Origin: Baekduia soli
Lineage (GTDB): Bacteria > Actinomycetota > Thermoleophilia > Solirubrobacterales > Solirubrobacteraceae
DNA: 64,000 nucleotides
NCBI RefSeq assembly: GCF_007970665.1
Contig: NZ_CP042430.1
Location: 1,922,001 to 1,986,000 of the forward strand
Direction of reading: 5' to 3'
The notes under the pieces were generated by a model. That model did not search any database and was not told where the DNA came from. It saw only the letters and a list, made by a program, of their open reading frames with translations. The position numbers and the translations under genes were made by a program. Positions 52,992-63,207 of the stretch are shown piece after piece. Every line of letters begins with the position of its first letter. The first letter of the stretch is position 1.

Positions 52992-54134
52992 ATGGACGAG
53001 CGCGTCCTGGCCGAGCGGCTGATCACGTACGACACCTCCACGCTCGACGGGCTCAACGCGGCCGCCGGCTTCGTCAAGGGCTGGCTGGAATCCCACGAGC
53101 TCGAGGTCAAGAGCCTGGACCACGACGGCCTGCCCGTCGTGATGGTCGACGCCGGGGCGCCCGCCTCGGCCGCCGCGCCGACGGTCATCCTGCACGGCCA
53201 CCTCGACGTCGTCCCGGCCTACGCCGCGCAGTTCGCGCCCACGGTGGAGGGCGACCGGCTCATCGGCCGCGGCGCCTACGACATGAAGGGCGCGCTGGCC
53301 GCGATGATGTGCGCGGTCAAGGACGTCGCCGCCCAGCAGCAGGTCCGCGTGCGCTTCGTGTGCGTCCCCGACGAGGAGTCCGAAGACGTCTCGAGCCGCT
53401 CGACCGACGTGCTCATCGCCTCGGGGCTGACGGGCGACTTCGCGCTGACCGGCGAGCCCACCGACCTGCACATCGGGATCCAGGCCAAGGGCGTGCTGGC
53501 CGCCCGCGTCGCGGTCAGCGGCGTCGCGGCCCACGGCTCGACGCCGTGGCTCGGCGACAACGCGATCCTCAAGGCCCACGACGCGTTCCGGCGCATCGAG
53601 ACGCTGCCGTTCTCGCGGGAGTCCTCCGACCTCTTCGACCGGCCGTCGATCAACCTGGCCCGCATCGAGGGCGGCGACGCGTTCAACAAGGTGCCCGACC
53701 GGTGCACGATGGACGTCGACATCCGCTTCCTGCCGACGCAGGACCCGGGGGAGATCCTCGCGCAGATCCGGGCGATCCCCGACGTCGAGATCCTCAAGTG
53801 CTTCACGCGTGCGCCCGCGGTGGTCTCGCGGGCCAACCCCTATGTCCGCGCGCTGCGCGACGCGATCGGCCGCTCCATCGAGGGCGAGGCGCTGAGCGTC
53901 GGGCGCGACGGCGCGTCCGACGCCGTGTCCTTCCTGGAGGCCGGGATCCCCGCCGTCGAGTTCGGGCCGGTCGGGGCGGGCCACCACGGGCCGCAGGAGT
54001 GGGTGTCGATCTCCTCCCTGCGCCGCTTCCGCCAGGCCGTCTCGGACTTCGTGCGCCTCCTGCCGTCGTGGCTGGAGCACAGGGAGCCCGACGACGGCCC
54101 CGACCTGCGCGCCGTCGAGGGCGGTCTGGCTTGA
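52992..54134 (+). CDS. M20-family metallopeptidase (ArgE/DapE/CPG2-like)
   Basis: 380 residues. Metal-binding HGHLDVVP (His-x-Asp), GRGAYDMKGALAAMM (bridging Asp), DEESED (catalytic Glu pair) and a late His (GAGHHGPQEWV), with the dimerisation domain between (LAARVAVSGVAAHGSTPWLG). It removes an N-acyl group or a C-terminal residue from an amino-acid derivative; acetylornithine deacetylase, succinyl-DAP desuccinylase and dipeptidase are all possible. Its stop overlaps the TTG start of the first LCP gene, so it may act with cell-wall polymer assembly. Confidence 0.87.
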   Translation: MDERVLAERLITYDTSTLDGLNAAAGFVKGWLESHELEVKSLDHDGLPVVMVDAGAPASAAAPTVILHGHLDVVPAYAAQFAPTVEGDRLIGRGAYDMKGALAAMMCAVKDVAAQQQVRVRFVCVPDEESEDVSSRSTDVLIASGLTGDFALTGEPTDLHIGIQAKGVLAARVAVSGVAAHGSTPWLGDNAILKAHDAFRRIETLPFSRESSDLFDRPSINLARIEGGDAFNKVPDRCTMDVDIRFLPTQDPGEILAQIRAIPDVEILKCFTRAPAVVSRANPYVRALRDAIGRSIEGEALSVGRDGASDAVSFLEAGIPAVEFGPVGAGHHGPQEWVSISSLRRFRQAVSDFVRLLPSWLEHREPDDGPDLRAVEGGLA

Positions 54135-55684
54135 AGCTGCACCACGAGGACCGCCCTCCGCGCGAGGGCCTGCGCTTCCTGCTGCGCGCGGGTCTGAGCG
54201 TCCTGGTCATCGTGCTGCTCACCGCCGCCGCGACGGCGACCGCCGGGCTGCTGAAGATCAAGGACGAGATCGCCGCTCCGCCCGGCGCGCCGCCGCCGAT
54301 CCACACCAAGGAGGTCACGGAGGCCAAGCCCGGCAAGCCGCAGACCATCGTCATCCTGGGCTCCGATCGCCGGTACGCCGACCTCAAGAAGAACAACCCG
54401 CTGCTCGAGAAGAGCAACCCGGCCCGCTCGGACACCATCCTGCTCGTCCGCATGGATCCCGATCAGCAGGCCACCGCGGTCCTGTCGATCCCGCGCGACC
54501 TGAAGGTCCTCATCCCGGGCTACGGCATCAACAAGATCAACGCCGCCTACTCGCTCGGCGGCCCGGGCCTGACCGCGGCGACGATCAAGCAGCTCTTCGG
54601 CGGCGACTTCACGATCAACCACATCATCAACGTCCAGTTCAAGGGCTTCCGGGAGGCCGTCGACGCCGTGGGCTGCGTCTACACCGATGTCGACCGGCGC
54701 TACTACCACTCCAACCTCGGCCTTCCGGTGTCCGAGCACTACGCCGAGATCGACGTGCGACCCGGCTACCAGCGGCTCTGCGGCCAGCGTGCGCTGGACT
54801 ACGTGCGCTTCCGCCACGCCGACACCGACATCGTGCGCGCCGCACGCCAGCAGGACTTCCTGCGCTCGGCCAAGGACCAGCTCAGCACGTCGGCGCTCAT
54901 CAACCAGCGCAGCAAGCTCATCAGGATCCTCAAGGGCGCCACCCAGACCGACACGAGCCTGCGGTCGGTGGGCGAGGTCATCAAGCTCGCCAAGCTGGCC
55001 ATCTTCTCGGCCGACCACCCGGTCGCCCAGATCAAGTTCCCGGCGACGTTCACCGGCGACCCGGCCACCGGCGAGTACGTGGAGGCGTCCGAGCAGACGA
55101 TCCAGACGCTGCGCAACCAGTTCTTCCACGCCTCGCCCCAGGTCAGGAAGAAGACCGCCGCCTCGACGCCGGTCCGCAACACGACGGGCAACGCGCAGGC
55201 CGCCCGGGCGCGGCTGGTGTCCGGGCGCACGGCGGGCGAGAACGCCGTGGCGCGCGCCGTCGCCCAGCGCCGGCTGGGCTTCCGCCTCTACTTCCCGGGC
55301 AAGCTCACGCCCGCGGGCCGCTACGCCAGCGTCACGGAGTCCGGGTCGCTGACCGCGCCCTCGCCGCGGATCTACACGATCCGCGACCGCGCCGGCCATC
55401 CGCACCAGGCCTACCGGCTCGTCGTCCTCGAGAGCCTGGACGAGGGCAGCTACTACGGGATCCAGGGCACGGACTGGCGGACGCCCCCGCTGCTGGCCCA
55501 CCCGACGTCCAGCACGACGGTCGGCGGCAAGCGCCTGCTGCTGTTCAAGTCGGGCAGCAGGCTGCGGTTCGTCGCCTGGAAGCGCAAGGATGCCGTGTAC
55601 TGGATCTCCAACAGCCTCACGCTGTCGCTGAGCAACGCCCAGATGCTCGGCATCGCCGGCTCCCTGACCCACATCGGCCCGTGA
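54131..55684 (+). CDS. LytR-CpsA-Psr (LCP) family protein, copy 1
   Basis: 517 residues from TTG 54131 (TTGA overlap with the M20 gene; no ATG or GTG is available nearby). One N-terminal membrane helix (GLSVLVIVLLTAAATATAGL), then the LCP domain: TIVILGSDRR, ARSDTILLVRMDPD, AVLSIPRDLKVLIPG, INKINAAYSLGG, and YVRFRHADTDIVRAARQQDF, with the Arg/Asp phosphate-binding set. LCP enzymes move lipid-linked polymers onto peptidoglycan. The C-terminal ~170 residues (from about 365, e.g. YYGIQGTDWRTPPLL and RFVAWKRKDAVYWISNSLT) form an extra domain shared only with the next gene here, not the usual LytR_C. Confidence 0.9.
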   Translation: MKLHHEDRPPREGLRFLLRAGLSVLVIVLLTAAATATAGLLKIKDEIAAPPGAPPPIHTKEVTEAKPGKPQTIVILGSDRRYADLKKNNPLLEKSNPARSDTILLVRMDPDQQATAVLSIPRDLKVLIPGYGINKINAAYSLGGPGLTAATIKQLFGGDFTINHIINVQFKGFREAVDAVGCVYTDVDRRYYHSNLGLPVSEHYAEIDVRPGYQRLCGQRALDYVRFRHADTDIVRAARQQDFLRSAKDQLSTSALINQRSKLIRILKGATQTDTSLRSVGEVIKLAKLAIFSADHPVAQIKFPATFTGDPATGEYVEASEQTIQTLRNQFFHASPQVRKKTAASTPVRNTTGNAQAARARLVSGRTAGENAVARAVAQRRLGFRLYFPGKLTPAGRYASVTESGSLTAPSPRIYTIRDRAGHPHQAYRLVVLESLDEGSYYGIQGTDWRTPPLLAHPTSSTTVGGKRLLLFKSGSRLRFVAWKRKDAVYWISNSLTLSLSNAQMLGIAGSLTHIGP

Positions 55685-57168
55685 GCGCCAGCACCTCAGA
55701 CGACCGCCCGCCCCGCCTCGCCTGGAGCATGTACAAGCGCTTCGTGCTCGGCGCGCTCATCGTCGTGCTGGCCAGCGCGGCGACCGTGGCGACCGCGGCG
55801 CTGCTGGAGGTCAAGGACGACACGACGATCTTCTTCAAGAACACGACGGGCATCCAGGGCATCCAGGGCGCGCTGGACGGCGTGAACGCCGGCGGGCCGC
55901 AGACGATCCTCATCCTGGGCTCCGACCGCCGGTTCGTCGACATCGCGGCCAAGACCCCCGTGCGCTCGGACACGATCATCCTGCTGCGGCTGGACCCGTC
56001 CAAGGGCGTCACGGCGGTCATGTCGCTGCCGCGCGACCTCAAGGTGTCGATCCCGGGCCACGGGACCGACAAGATCAACGCGGCCTACGCGATCGGCGGC
56101 GCCCCGCTGACGGTCAAGACCGTGCGCAAGCTGCTGAACATCCCGATCAACCACGTCGTCAACGTGAACTTCGGCGGCTTCCGCCGCGCGGTGGACCGCC
56201 TCGGGTGTGTCTACACCGACGTCGACCGCCGCTACTTCAACGACAACAACCCGCCGTTCGGCGGCGGTGGCGACTACGCGACGATCGACATCAAGGCCGG
56301 CTACCAGCAGCTCTGCGGCCAGGACGCGCTGGACTACGTGCGCTACCGCCACTTCGACACCGACCTCGTGCGCGCGGCGCGCCAGCAGCAGTTCCTGTCC
56401 GACGCCAAGGACCAGGTCGGGGTCGGCAAGGTCTTCAGCGACCGCAAGGCGCTCCTGCGGATCTTCGGTCGCTACACGCAGACCGACATCAACTCCAACC
56501 AGGCGATCCTGCGGCTGCTCAAGCTCGCGATCGAGTCGGCCCAGAACCCGGTGCAGGAGGTCCGCTTCCCCGGCGACATCACCGGCGACTTCGTGACGGT
56601 GACCCCGGAGAACCTGGCCAAGGTCACCCAGCAGTTCATGAACGCCAAGGGCTCCAAGGGCCCGCGGGGCACGGCGAAGAAGACGACGACCAGCCCGAAG
56701 GGCAAGCGCCGCACGGACTCGACGCTGGCCCCCGGCCTGCAGCTGGCGCCGCGCGTCGCCGAGGACGAGGCGGTGCAGCTGGCCACGAAGCTGCCGGTGC
56801 CCGTCTACTACCCGCGCGCAGTGCTGGCCGGCGCCGAGTACCTGCCCGACCACAGCCGCGCCTACGACATCTACGACCGCGGCCACCACCGCTACCGCGC
56901 CTACCGGATCGTGGTCAAGACCGACGAGCTCGGCCAGTACTACGGCGTGCAGGGCACGACGTGGAAGGGCCCGCCGATCCTCGACAACCCGAGCGAGCGC
57001 CGACGGATCGGGTCGCGGACCTACGAGCTGTTCTACGACGGCAGCCGCCTTCGGCTCGTGGCCTGGCGCACGCCCCAGGCCGTCTACTGGGTCTCCAACA
57101 CGCTCCTGCAGTCGCTGACGAACAAGCAGATGCTGGGTCTGGCCCGGTCGGTTTCGATGATCAACTGA
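55681..57168 (+). CDS. LytR-CpsA-Psr (LCP) family protein, copy 2
   Basis: 495 residues from GTG 55681, overlapping copy 1 by GTGA. Same plan: membrane helix (FVLGALIVVLASAATVATAA), LCP domain (TILILGSDRRFVD, VRSDTIILLRLD, VMSLPRDLKVSIPGHG, YVRYRHFDTDLVRAARQQQF), a Lys/Thr-rich linker, and the same C-terminal domain (YYGVQGTTWKGPPIL, RLVAWRTPQAVYWVSNTLLQ). It is a clear tandem duplicate that has diverged, so the pair may have different polymer substrates or work as partners. Confidence 0.9.
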   Translation: MSASTSDDRPPRLAWSMYKRFVLGALIVVLASAATVATAALLEVKDDTTIFFKNTTGIQGIQGALDGVNAGGPQTILILGSDRRFVDIAAKTPVRSDTIILLRLDPSKGVTAVMSLPRDLKVSIPGHGTDKINAAYAIGGAPLTVKTVRKLLNIPINHVVNVNFGGFRRAVDRLGCVYTDVDRRYFNDNNPPFGGGGDYATIDIKAGYQQLCGQDALDYVRYRHFDTDLVRAARQQQFLSDAKDQVGVGKVFSDRKALLRIFGRYTQTDINSNQAILRLLKLAIESAQNPVQEVRFPGDITGDFVTVTPENLAKVTQQFMNAKGSKGPRGTAKKTTTSPKGKRRTDSTLAPGLQLAPRVAEDEAVQLATKLPVPVYYPRAVLAGAEYLPDHSRAYDIYDRGHHRYRAYRIVVKTDELGQYYGVQGTTWKGPPILDNPSERRRIGSRTYELFYDGSRLRLVAWRTPQAVYWVSNTLLQSLTNKQMLGLARSVSMIN

Positions 57169-57181
57169 GGGCCCGGAGGGC

Positions 57182-57199
57182 CCGTCCGGCCCCGGACGG
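57182..57199 (+). terminator. terminator-like hairpin after the LCP pair
   Basis: CCGTCCG and CGGACGG, a 7-bp stem with a GCCC loop, 14 nt past the stop at 57168, embedded in further GC-rich inverted repeats up to about 57220. Confidence 0.5.
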
Positions 57200-57262
57200 C
57201 GGGGCCCCGGATGCCGGCCGGCGGACTAGTCCACCGGGGGGCGCGTGGCCGCGACCCTTCGC

Positions 57263-57268
57263 TAGCCT
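57263..57268 (+). promoter_or_regulatory. -10 element TAGCCT before ugd
   Basis: TAGCCT ends 10 nt before the ugd ATG at 57279; it opens the four-gene sugar cluster. Confidence 0.5.
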
Positions 57269-57278
57269 CTCGCGCTTC

Positions 57279-58568
57279 ATGAGCGAGCGTGAGCCCATCG
57301 GAGTCATCGGAACCGGATACGTCGGACTCGTCACGGCGGCCGGGTTCGCGGAACTCGGCAGCGACGTGTACTGCGTCGACATCGACGCGGACAAGATCGA
57401 GCGCCTCAAGCAGGGCGAGATCCCGATCTATGAGCCCGGGCTCGAGGAGCTGATCGCCAAGAATCGAGAGCGGCTGCACTTCAGCACGGAGCTCTCCGAT
57501 GCGCTGGAGCGCGCGCGGCTGCTCTTCGTCGCCGTCGGCACGCCCCCGACCTACTCCGGCGACGCCGACCTCAGCGCGGTCCACGCGGTCGTCAACGCGA
57601 TGCCGGTCTCCGACCACCACGCGCTCGTCATGAAGTCGACCGTGCCGGCGGGCACCGGCACGTCGATCAAGCGGCTGTTCACCGCCACCGGCAAGGACCA
57701 GTTCCGCTACGTGTCGTGCCCCGAGTTCCTCAAGGAGGGCTCGGCGGTCAAGGACTTCCTGCACCCCGACCGCGTCGTGATCGGCGACGACGGCGACTGG
57801 GCCGGCGACGCGGTCGCCGAGCTCTACTCGTCGCTGGACGCGCCGCAGGTGCGTACCGACATCAACAGCGCCGAGATGGTCAAGCTGGCCTCCAACGCGT
57901 TCCTGGCGACGAAGATCTCGTTCATCAACGAGATCGCCAACGTGTGCGAGGAGACGGGCGCCGACGTCGTCGAGGTCGCCAAGGGCATGGGCCTGGACGA
58001 CCGCATCGGCCCGAAGTTCCTGCAGGCCGGCCTGGGCTTCGGCGGCTCGTGCTTCCCCAAGGACGTCACCGCGCTCAAGCAGCTGGCGGGCAACTCGGGC
58101 TACCACTTCCAGCTGCTGAACTCCGTCATCGAGGTCAACGAGCTGCAGAAGCGCCGCGTCATGGGCAAGCTCCAGAAGCACCTCGGCACGCTCGTCGGGC
58201 GCCGCATCGGGCTGCTCGGCCTGGCCTTCAAGCCGAACACCGACGACATGCGCGAGGCGACCTCGCTCGTGCTCAGCGCGCGTCTGCAGGCCGCCGGCGC
58301 CACGGTGATCGCCCATGACCCCATCGCCGAGGACGAGGCGCGAAAGCTCATCACGGGCATCGAGTTCGCCCCCGACGCGCTCGAGGTCGCCCGCGACGCC
58401 GACGCCGTCGTGCTCGTCACGGAGTGGGACCAGTTCCGCGCGCTGGACTTCGAGCAGGTCGCGGCGGTCATGGCCGGCACGCTCATCATCGACGGTCGCA
58501 ACGCGTTGGACCCCGCCGCGGTGCGGGCCGCGGGCCTGACCTACGAGGGCGTCGGCCGGAGCCACTAG
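57279..58568 (+). CDS. ugd: UDP-glucose 6-dehydrogenase
   Basis: 429 residues. N-terminal NAD-binding GVIGTGYVGLVTAAGFAELG; VKSTVPAGTG-type segment (VMKSTVPAGTGTSIKRLF); catalytic GGSCFPKD with nucleophile Cys258; and C-terminal UDP-binding LGLAFKPNTDDMREATSLVL. It oxidises UDP-glucose to UDP-glucuronate for envelope polysaccharides. A UDP-mannose-type dehydrogenase is possible, but GGSCFPKD and GLAFKPNTDDMR fit the glucose enzyme. The nucleotidyltransferase gene starts 3 nt after its stop. Confidence 0.95.
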   Translation: MSEREPIGVIGTGYVGLVTAAGFAELGSDVYCVDIDADKIERLKQGEIPIYEPGLEELIAKNRERLHFSTELSDALERARLLFVAVGTPPTYSGDADLSAVHAVVNAMPVSDHHALVMKSTVPAGTGTSIKRLFTATGKDQFRYVSCPEFLKEGSAVKDFLHPDRVVIGDDGDWAGDAVAELYSSLDAPQVRTDINSAEMVKLASNAFLATKISFINEIANVCEETGADVVEVAKGMGLDDRIGPKFLQAGLGFGGSCFPKDVTALKQLAGNSGYHFQLLNSVIEVNELQKRRVMGKLQKHLGTLVGRRIGLLGLAFKPNTDDMREATSLVLSARLQAAGATVIAHDPIAEDEARKLITGIEFAPDALEVARDADAVVLVTEWDQFRALDFEQVAAVMAGTLIIDGRNALDPAAVRAAGLTYEGVGRSH

Positions 58569-58571
58569 GGC

Positions 58572-59684
58572 ATGCAGGCCGTGATCCTCGTGGGCGGGGA
58601 GGGGACCCGCCTGCGTCCGCTGACCTCGCGCCGGCCCAAGCCCGTCATCACCCTCGTCGACCGGCCGTTCCTGGTCTACATGCTCGAGTGGCTGCGCGGG
58701 CACGGCGTCGACGACGTCATCCTGAGCTGCGGCTTCGAGCCCACCCAGGTGCGCGAGGCGCTCGGCGACGGCGCGGCGCTGGGCATCCGCCTGCGCTACG
58801 TCGTGGAGCCCGAGCCCCGCGGCACGGCCGGCGCGCTGAAGTACGCCCAGGACCTGCTCGACGAGCGGTTCCTCATGCTCAACGGCGACGTGCTGTGCGA
58901 CATCGATGTCAGCGCCCAGCTGCGCCGCCACGAGGAGACGGGCGCGGTCGGCACGCTGGGCCTCGTGCCCGTCGACGACCCCTCGGCCTACGGGCTCGTG
59001 CTGCTCGACGAGGATCACGCGGTCACCGGATTCCTGGAGAAGCCCGGCCCCGAGGAGCTCGTCGGCCTGCAGACGACGCTGATCTCCGCCGGGATCTACG
59101 TGCTCGAGCACGCCGTGCTGGACCTCATCCCCGAGGGACGCAACGTCTCCATCGAGCGCGAGGTCTGGCCCCGGCTCGTCGGCGCCGGCCTCTTCGGCGC
59201 GCCGGCGCAGGACGCCTACTGGATGGACATCGGCACGCCCGATCGCTATCTGCAGGGCACGTTCGACATCCTGGAGGGCAACGTGCGCACCGGCGTGGCC
59301 GAGCGCCTGGGCCCCGGCTTCCTGGCCGTCGCCGACGACGTCCGCGTCGACGGCCGGATCATCCCGCCGGCCGTGGTCGGGGCGGGCTGCCGCATCGACG
59401 CCGGTGCCCACGTCGGCAGCCTCGTCGTCCTGGGGCCGGGCGTCACCGTGGGCCGCGGGGCGAGGGTGGAACGCGCCGTGGTGCTCGATGGTGCGACCAT
59501 CGGGGTCGGATGCGAGGTGACCGACTGCATCATCGCGCCGCGGGCGCGGATCGCCGACGGGGCCGTCGTGCGCGGCGGCGCGGTGATCGGGGAGGACGTC
59601 ACGGTGGGGTCGGGCAACATCCTGACCGCGGGGATCAAGGTGTTTCCCGGCACGGAGCTCGCGGACGGGGCGATCACGTTCTAG
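58572..59684 (+). CDS. sugar-1-phosphate nucleotidyltransferase (mannose-1-P guanylyltransferase-like)
   Basis: 370 residues. The nucleotidyltransferase domain begins MQAVILVGGEGTRLRPLTSR, the signature loop, followed by KPVITLVDRPFLVYMLEWL, a metal-binding Asp in FLMLNGDVLCDID, and a late EKPGPEE. The C-terminal third is a left-handed beta-helix of hexapeptides (GAGCRIDAGAHVGSLVVLGP, then VTVGSGNILTAGIKVFPGTE). The layout is that of actinobacterial ManB/RmlA2-type proteins. GDP-mannose or UDP/dTDP-glucose formation is possible; the adjacent PGI/PMI favours a mannose-nucleotide route. Confidence 0.88.
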   Translation: MQAVILVGGEGTRLRPLTSRRPKPVITLVDRPFLVYMLEWLRGHGVDDVILSCGFEPTQVREALGDGAALGIRLRYVVEPEPRGTAGALKYAQDLLDERFLMLNGDVLCDIDVSAQLRRHEETGAVGTLGLVPVDDPSAYGLVLLDEDHAVTGFLEKPGPEELVGLQTTLISAGIYVLEHAVLDLIPEGRNVSIEREVWPRLVGAGLFGAPAQDAYWMDIGTPDRYLQGTFDILEGNVRTGVAERLGPGFLAVADDVRVDGRIIPPAVVGAGCRIDAGAHVGSLVVLGPGVTVGRGARVERAVVLDGATIGVGCEVTDCIIAPRARIADGAVVRGGAVIGEDVTVGSGNILTAGIKVFPGTELADGAITF

Positions 59685-59711
59685 ACGGCGGATGACCATG
59701 AGGATGCAGCC

Positions 59712-60773
59712 ATGACGACGACCAACCTCCAGCTCGATCGCGAGAGCATCGGGCGCATCGACTCCAGCGATCAGCTCACCGACGTGCTGGCCATCCCGGA
59801 GCACCTGCGCGACGCCCTGTGGAAGGTCGAGTCCTCGCAGCTGTCGGAGTGGGACAGCCCGGCGGGCCTGGTCGTGGCCGGCATGGGCGGCTCGGCCATC
59901 GGCGGCGCGCTGGCTCGCGCGGCGCTCGGCGACAGCGCGACGCGGCCGATCCTCGCGGCGCGCGCCTACGGCCTGCCGCCGTGGACGACGCCCGACACGA
60001 CCGTGCTGTGCTCGAGCTACTCGGGCGACACGGAGGAGACCCTGGCCTGCTACGAGGCCGCCGGAGCGCTCGGCGCCACGCGCGTCGTGGCGACCAGCGG
60101 CGGCCGCCTGGCCGAGCTCGCGCGCGCCGACGGTGTGCCCGTCATCCCCGTCGCCGGCGGGCTGCAGCCCCGCGCCGCGGTGGCGTACATGACCGTTGCC
60201 GCGCTCGAGGTGGCCGCCCGCTGCGGCGCCGGGCCGCGCTGCGCGTCGGACATCGACGTGGCGGCCGAGCACCTCGAGGAGCTCGTCGTGGAATGGGGGC
60301 CCGAGGCTCCCGAGGACACGCTGGCCAAGAGCCTGGCCCGAGGCCTGGTCGGCACGGTGCCGGTCATCGCCGGCGCCGGCGTGACGACCGCGATCGCCTA
60401 CCGCTGGAAGACGCAGATCAACGAGAACGCGAAGGTCCCCGCGTTCTGGCACGAGCTCCCCGAGCTCGACCACAACGAGCTCGTGGGCTGGACCGGGGCG
60501 GGCGAGCTCGCGCGCTTCAGCGCCGTGTTCCTCGAGGACAGCGACACGCATCCGCGCATCGCCGACCGCGTCGAGCTGACCGAGAGCCTCGTGCGCGACG
60601 CCGCCGCCGGCACGTTCCGCGTCCAGACCCGCGGCACGACGCTCGTCGAGCGCGTCTTCTCCATGGTCCTGCTGGGCGACCTCGTGTCGGTCTACCTGGC
60701 GGCGCTGCGGGGCACCGATCCCGGGCCGGTCGAGCTCATCGACCAGCTCAAGCGCAGCCTGGCCGAGCGCTAG
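59712..60773 (+). CDS. bifunctional phosphoglucose/phosphomannose isomerase
   Basis: 353 residues. SIS domain motif GLVVAGMGGSAIGGALARAA and CSSYSGDTEETLACYEAAGA (sugar-phosphate loop), then KTQINENAKVPAFWHELPEL and DHNELVGW, the catalytic Glu/His region of the PGI/PMI family. It interconverts fructose-6-P with glucose-6-P and mannose-6-P, feeding the neighbouring nucleotidyltransferase. A 27-nt gap separates the two genes. Confidence 0.92.
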   Translation: MTTTNLQLDRESIGRIDSSDQLTDVLAIPEHLRDALWKVESSQLSEWDSPAGLVVAGMGGSAIGGALARAALGDSATRPILAARAYGLPPWTTPDTTVLCSSYSGDTEETLACYEAAGALGATRVVATSGGRLAELARADGVPVIPVAGGLQPRAAVAYMTVAALEVAARCGAGPRCASDIDVAAEHLEELVVEWGPEAPEDTLAKSLARGLVGTVPVIAGAGVTTAIAYRWKTQINENAKVPAFWHELPELDHNELVGWTGAGELARFSAVFLEDSDTHPRIADRVELTESLVRDAAAGTFRVQTRGTTLVERVFSMVLLGDLVSVYLAALRGTDPGPVELIDQLKRSLAER

Positions 60774-60782
60774 GGGCCGGCC

Positions 60783-61265
60783 ATGCAGCTGCTGCTCCGC
60801 CTGCCGTTCCTGCTGTTCGAGTGGCTCGTGCGACGGGTCGTCGATCGCTTCACCGGCGCCGAGACCGCCGGCATGGCGTGGGCGCCGGACCCCGCGCCGA
60901 CCACCGCCGAGGCGCCGTCCATGCCGTCCACGCCGTCCGCTCCGCCGCCGCCGACGGCGGCCGAGACGCTGCGCCGCAGCGCCGAGCGCGAGGCCGCGGC
61001 GCCGCCGCCCAGGCCGCTGCGCCAGCGCCCACTGCGCGCGGTGGACCACGTCGATTCCGGGGCCGAGGTCGTGGAGTCCGTGGGGCCCGCCGAGGACGTC
61101 GGCGGCTCGATCGTGGTCGACCTGCCGTGGGACGGCTACGACACGATGTCGGCGGCGACCATCGTGGCCCGGCTGCGCAGCGCCGACGTCGCGACCAAGG
61201 GCGTCGTCCGGCTCTACGAGCAGCAGCACAAGCGCCGCTCGACGGTGCTCCGCGCGACAGGTTGA
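60783..61265 (+). CDS. conserved-looking hypothetical, membrane-associated N-terminus
   Basis: 160 residues. A hydrophobic/amphipathic N-terminal helix (MQLLLRLPFLLFEWLVRRVV), a Pro/Ala-rich disordered middle, and a C-terminal ~45-residue helical module (YDTMSAATIVARLRSADVAT, then GVVRLYEQQHKRRSTVLRA). That module resembles short actinobacterial domains with a YDxLTxxEIxxRLxxLS-type pattern. Function unknown. It lies 9 nt after the PGI/PMI gene, so it is probably its last operon partner. Confidence 0.65.
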   Translation: MQLLLRLPFLLFEWLVRRVVDRFTGAETAGMAWAPDPAPTTAEAPSMPSTPSAPPPPTAAETLRRSAEREAAAPPPRPLRQRPLRAVDHVDSGAEVVESVGPAEDVGGSIVVDLPWDGYDTMSAATIVARLRSADVATKGVVRLYEQQHKRRSTVLRATG

Positions 61266-61277
61266 GGCCTGTGGCGA

Positions 61278-61303
61278 AACCTTGACACGACCGTGGTAAG
61301 GTT
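61278..61303. promoter_or_regulatory. inverted repeat before the merR-ahcY operon
   Basis: AACCTT (61278-61283) and AAGGTT (61298-61303) flank CACG/CGTG-type inner half sites; 10 of 13 positions are symmetric across the 26-bp site. TTGACA (61282-61287) and TAAGGT (61297-61302) lie inside it but are spaced only 9 nt, so they cannot be one normal promoter. It is 9 nt from the merR ATG, a plausible autoregulatory operator. Confidence 0.5.
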
Positions 61304-61312
61304 GGGGACGCG

Positions 61313-61692
61313 ATGGACGCCCTCACGATCCACGAGGCTGCGGAGACGACGGGGTGGTCGCCCCGGATGCTGCGCTACATCGAGCGCAACGGGCTCATCG
61401 AGCCCCAGCGCTCCGGTGCCGGCTACCGCCTGTACGGCGCCGCCGAGCTCCAGCGCCTGCGCACGCTCAAGGAGCTGCTCGCAGGCCACGACCTCGGCCT
61501 CGGGGAGATCGGCTTCGCGCTACGCCTGCGCCGCGACACGGGACTCCGTGACGCGGTGGAGGCGTGGTTCGAGGCACGGCCGGAGCGTCCCGACGACGTG
61601 CCGGCCGACGACTGGCTGCGCTTCGAGCAGGAGAAGCACTCGAGGCTGCTGGAGATCGTCCGCGCGCGACAGTCCACCACCACGGAGACCGC

Positions 61693-61696
<4 letters not shown>
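61313..61696 (+). CDS. MerR-family regulator coupled to ahcY
   Basis: 127 residues. N-terminal winged helix of MerR type: [40 protein letters not shown] and [21 protein letters not shown] dimerisation helix and a short C-terminal part follow, lacking Cys or any known metal/drug pocket. Its stop overlaps the ahcY ATG by ATGA, so it is translated with ahcY. An inverted repeat just upstream is the likely binding site. Control of the methyl cycle by it is inferred. Confidence 0.88.
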
Positions 61697-63150
<1,454 letters not shown>

Positions 63151-63167
63151 CCACGCGGACGACCCGT

Positions 63168-63193
63168 GCCCCCGACCGCCACCGGTCGGGGGC
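63168..63193 (+). terminator. ahcY terminator hairpin
   Basis: GCCCCCGACC pairs perfectly with GGTCGGGGGC (10 bp, 6-nt loop), 17 nt after the ahcY stop. Confidence 0.7.
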
Positions 63194-63207
63194 CGGGTTC
63201 CCCTGCC

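Noticed and set aside
57084-61229. A 1381-codon open frame on the minus strand
   Set aside because: It is antisense to ugd, the nucleotidyltransferase and PGI/PMI, all with clear catalytic motifs. Its product is low-complexity Arg/Asp/Gly/Ala text typical of antisense frames in GC-rich DNA.
61282-61302. TTGACA with TAAGGT as a promoter for merR
   Set aside because: Spacing is only 9 nt, too short even for MerR-type promoters, which have longer than normal spacers. The hexamers are better explained as parts of the inverted repeat.
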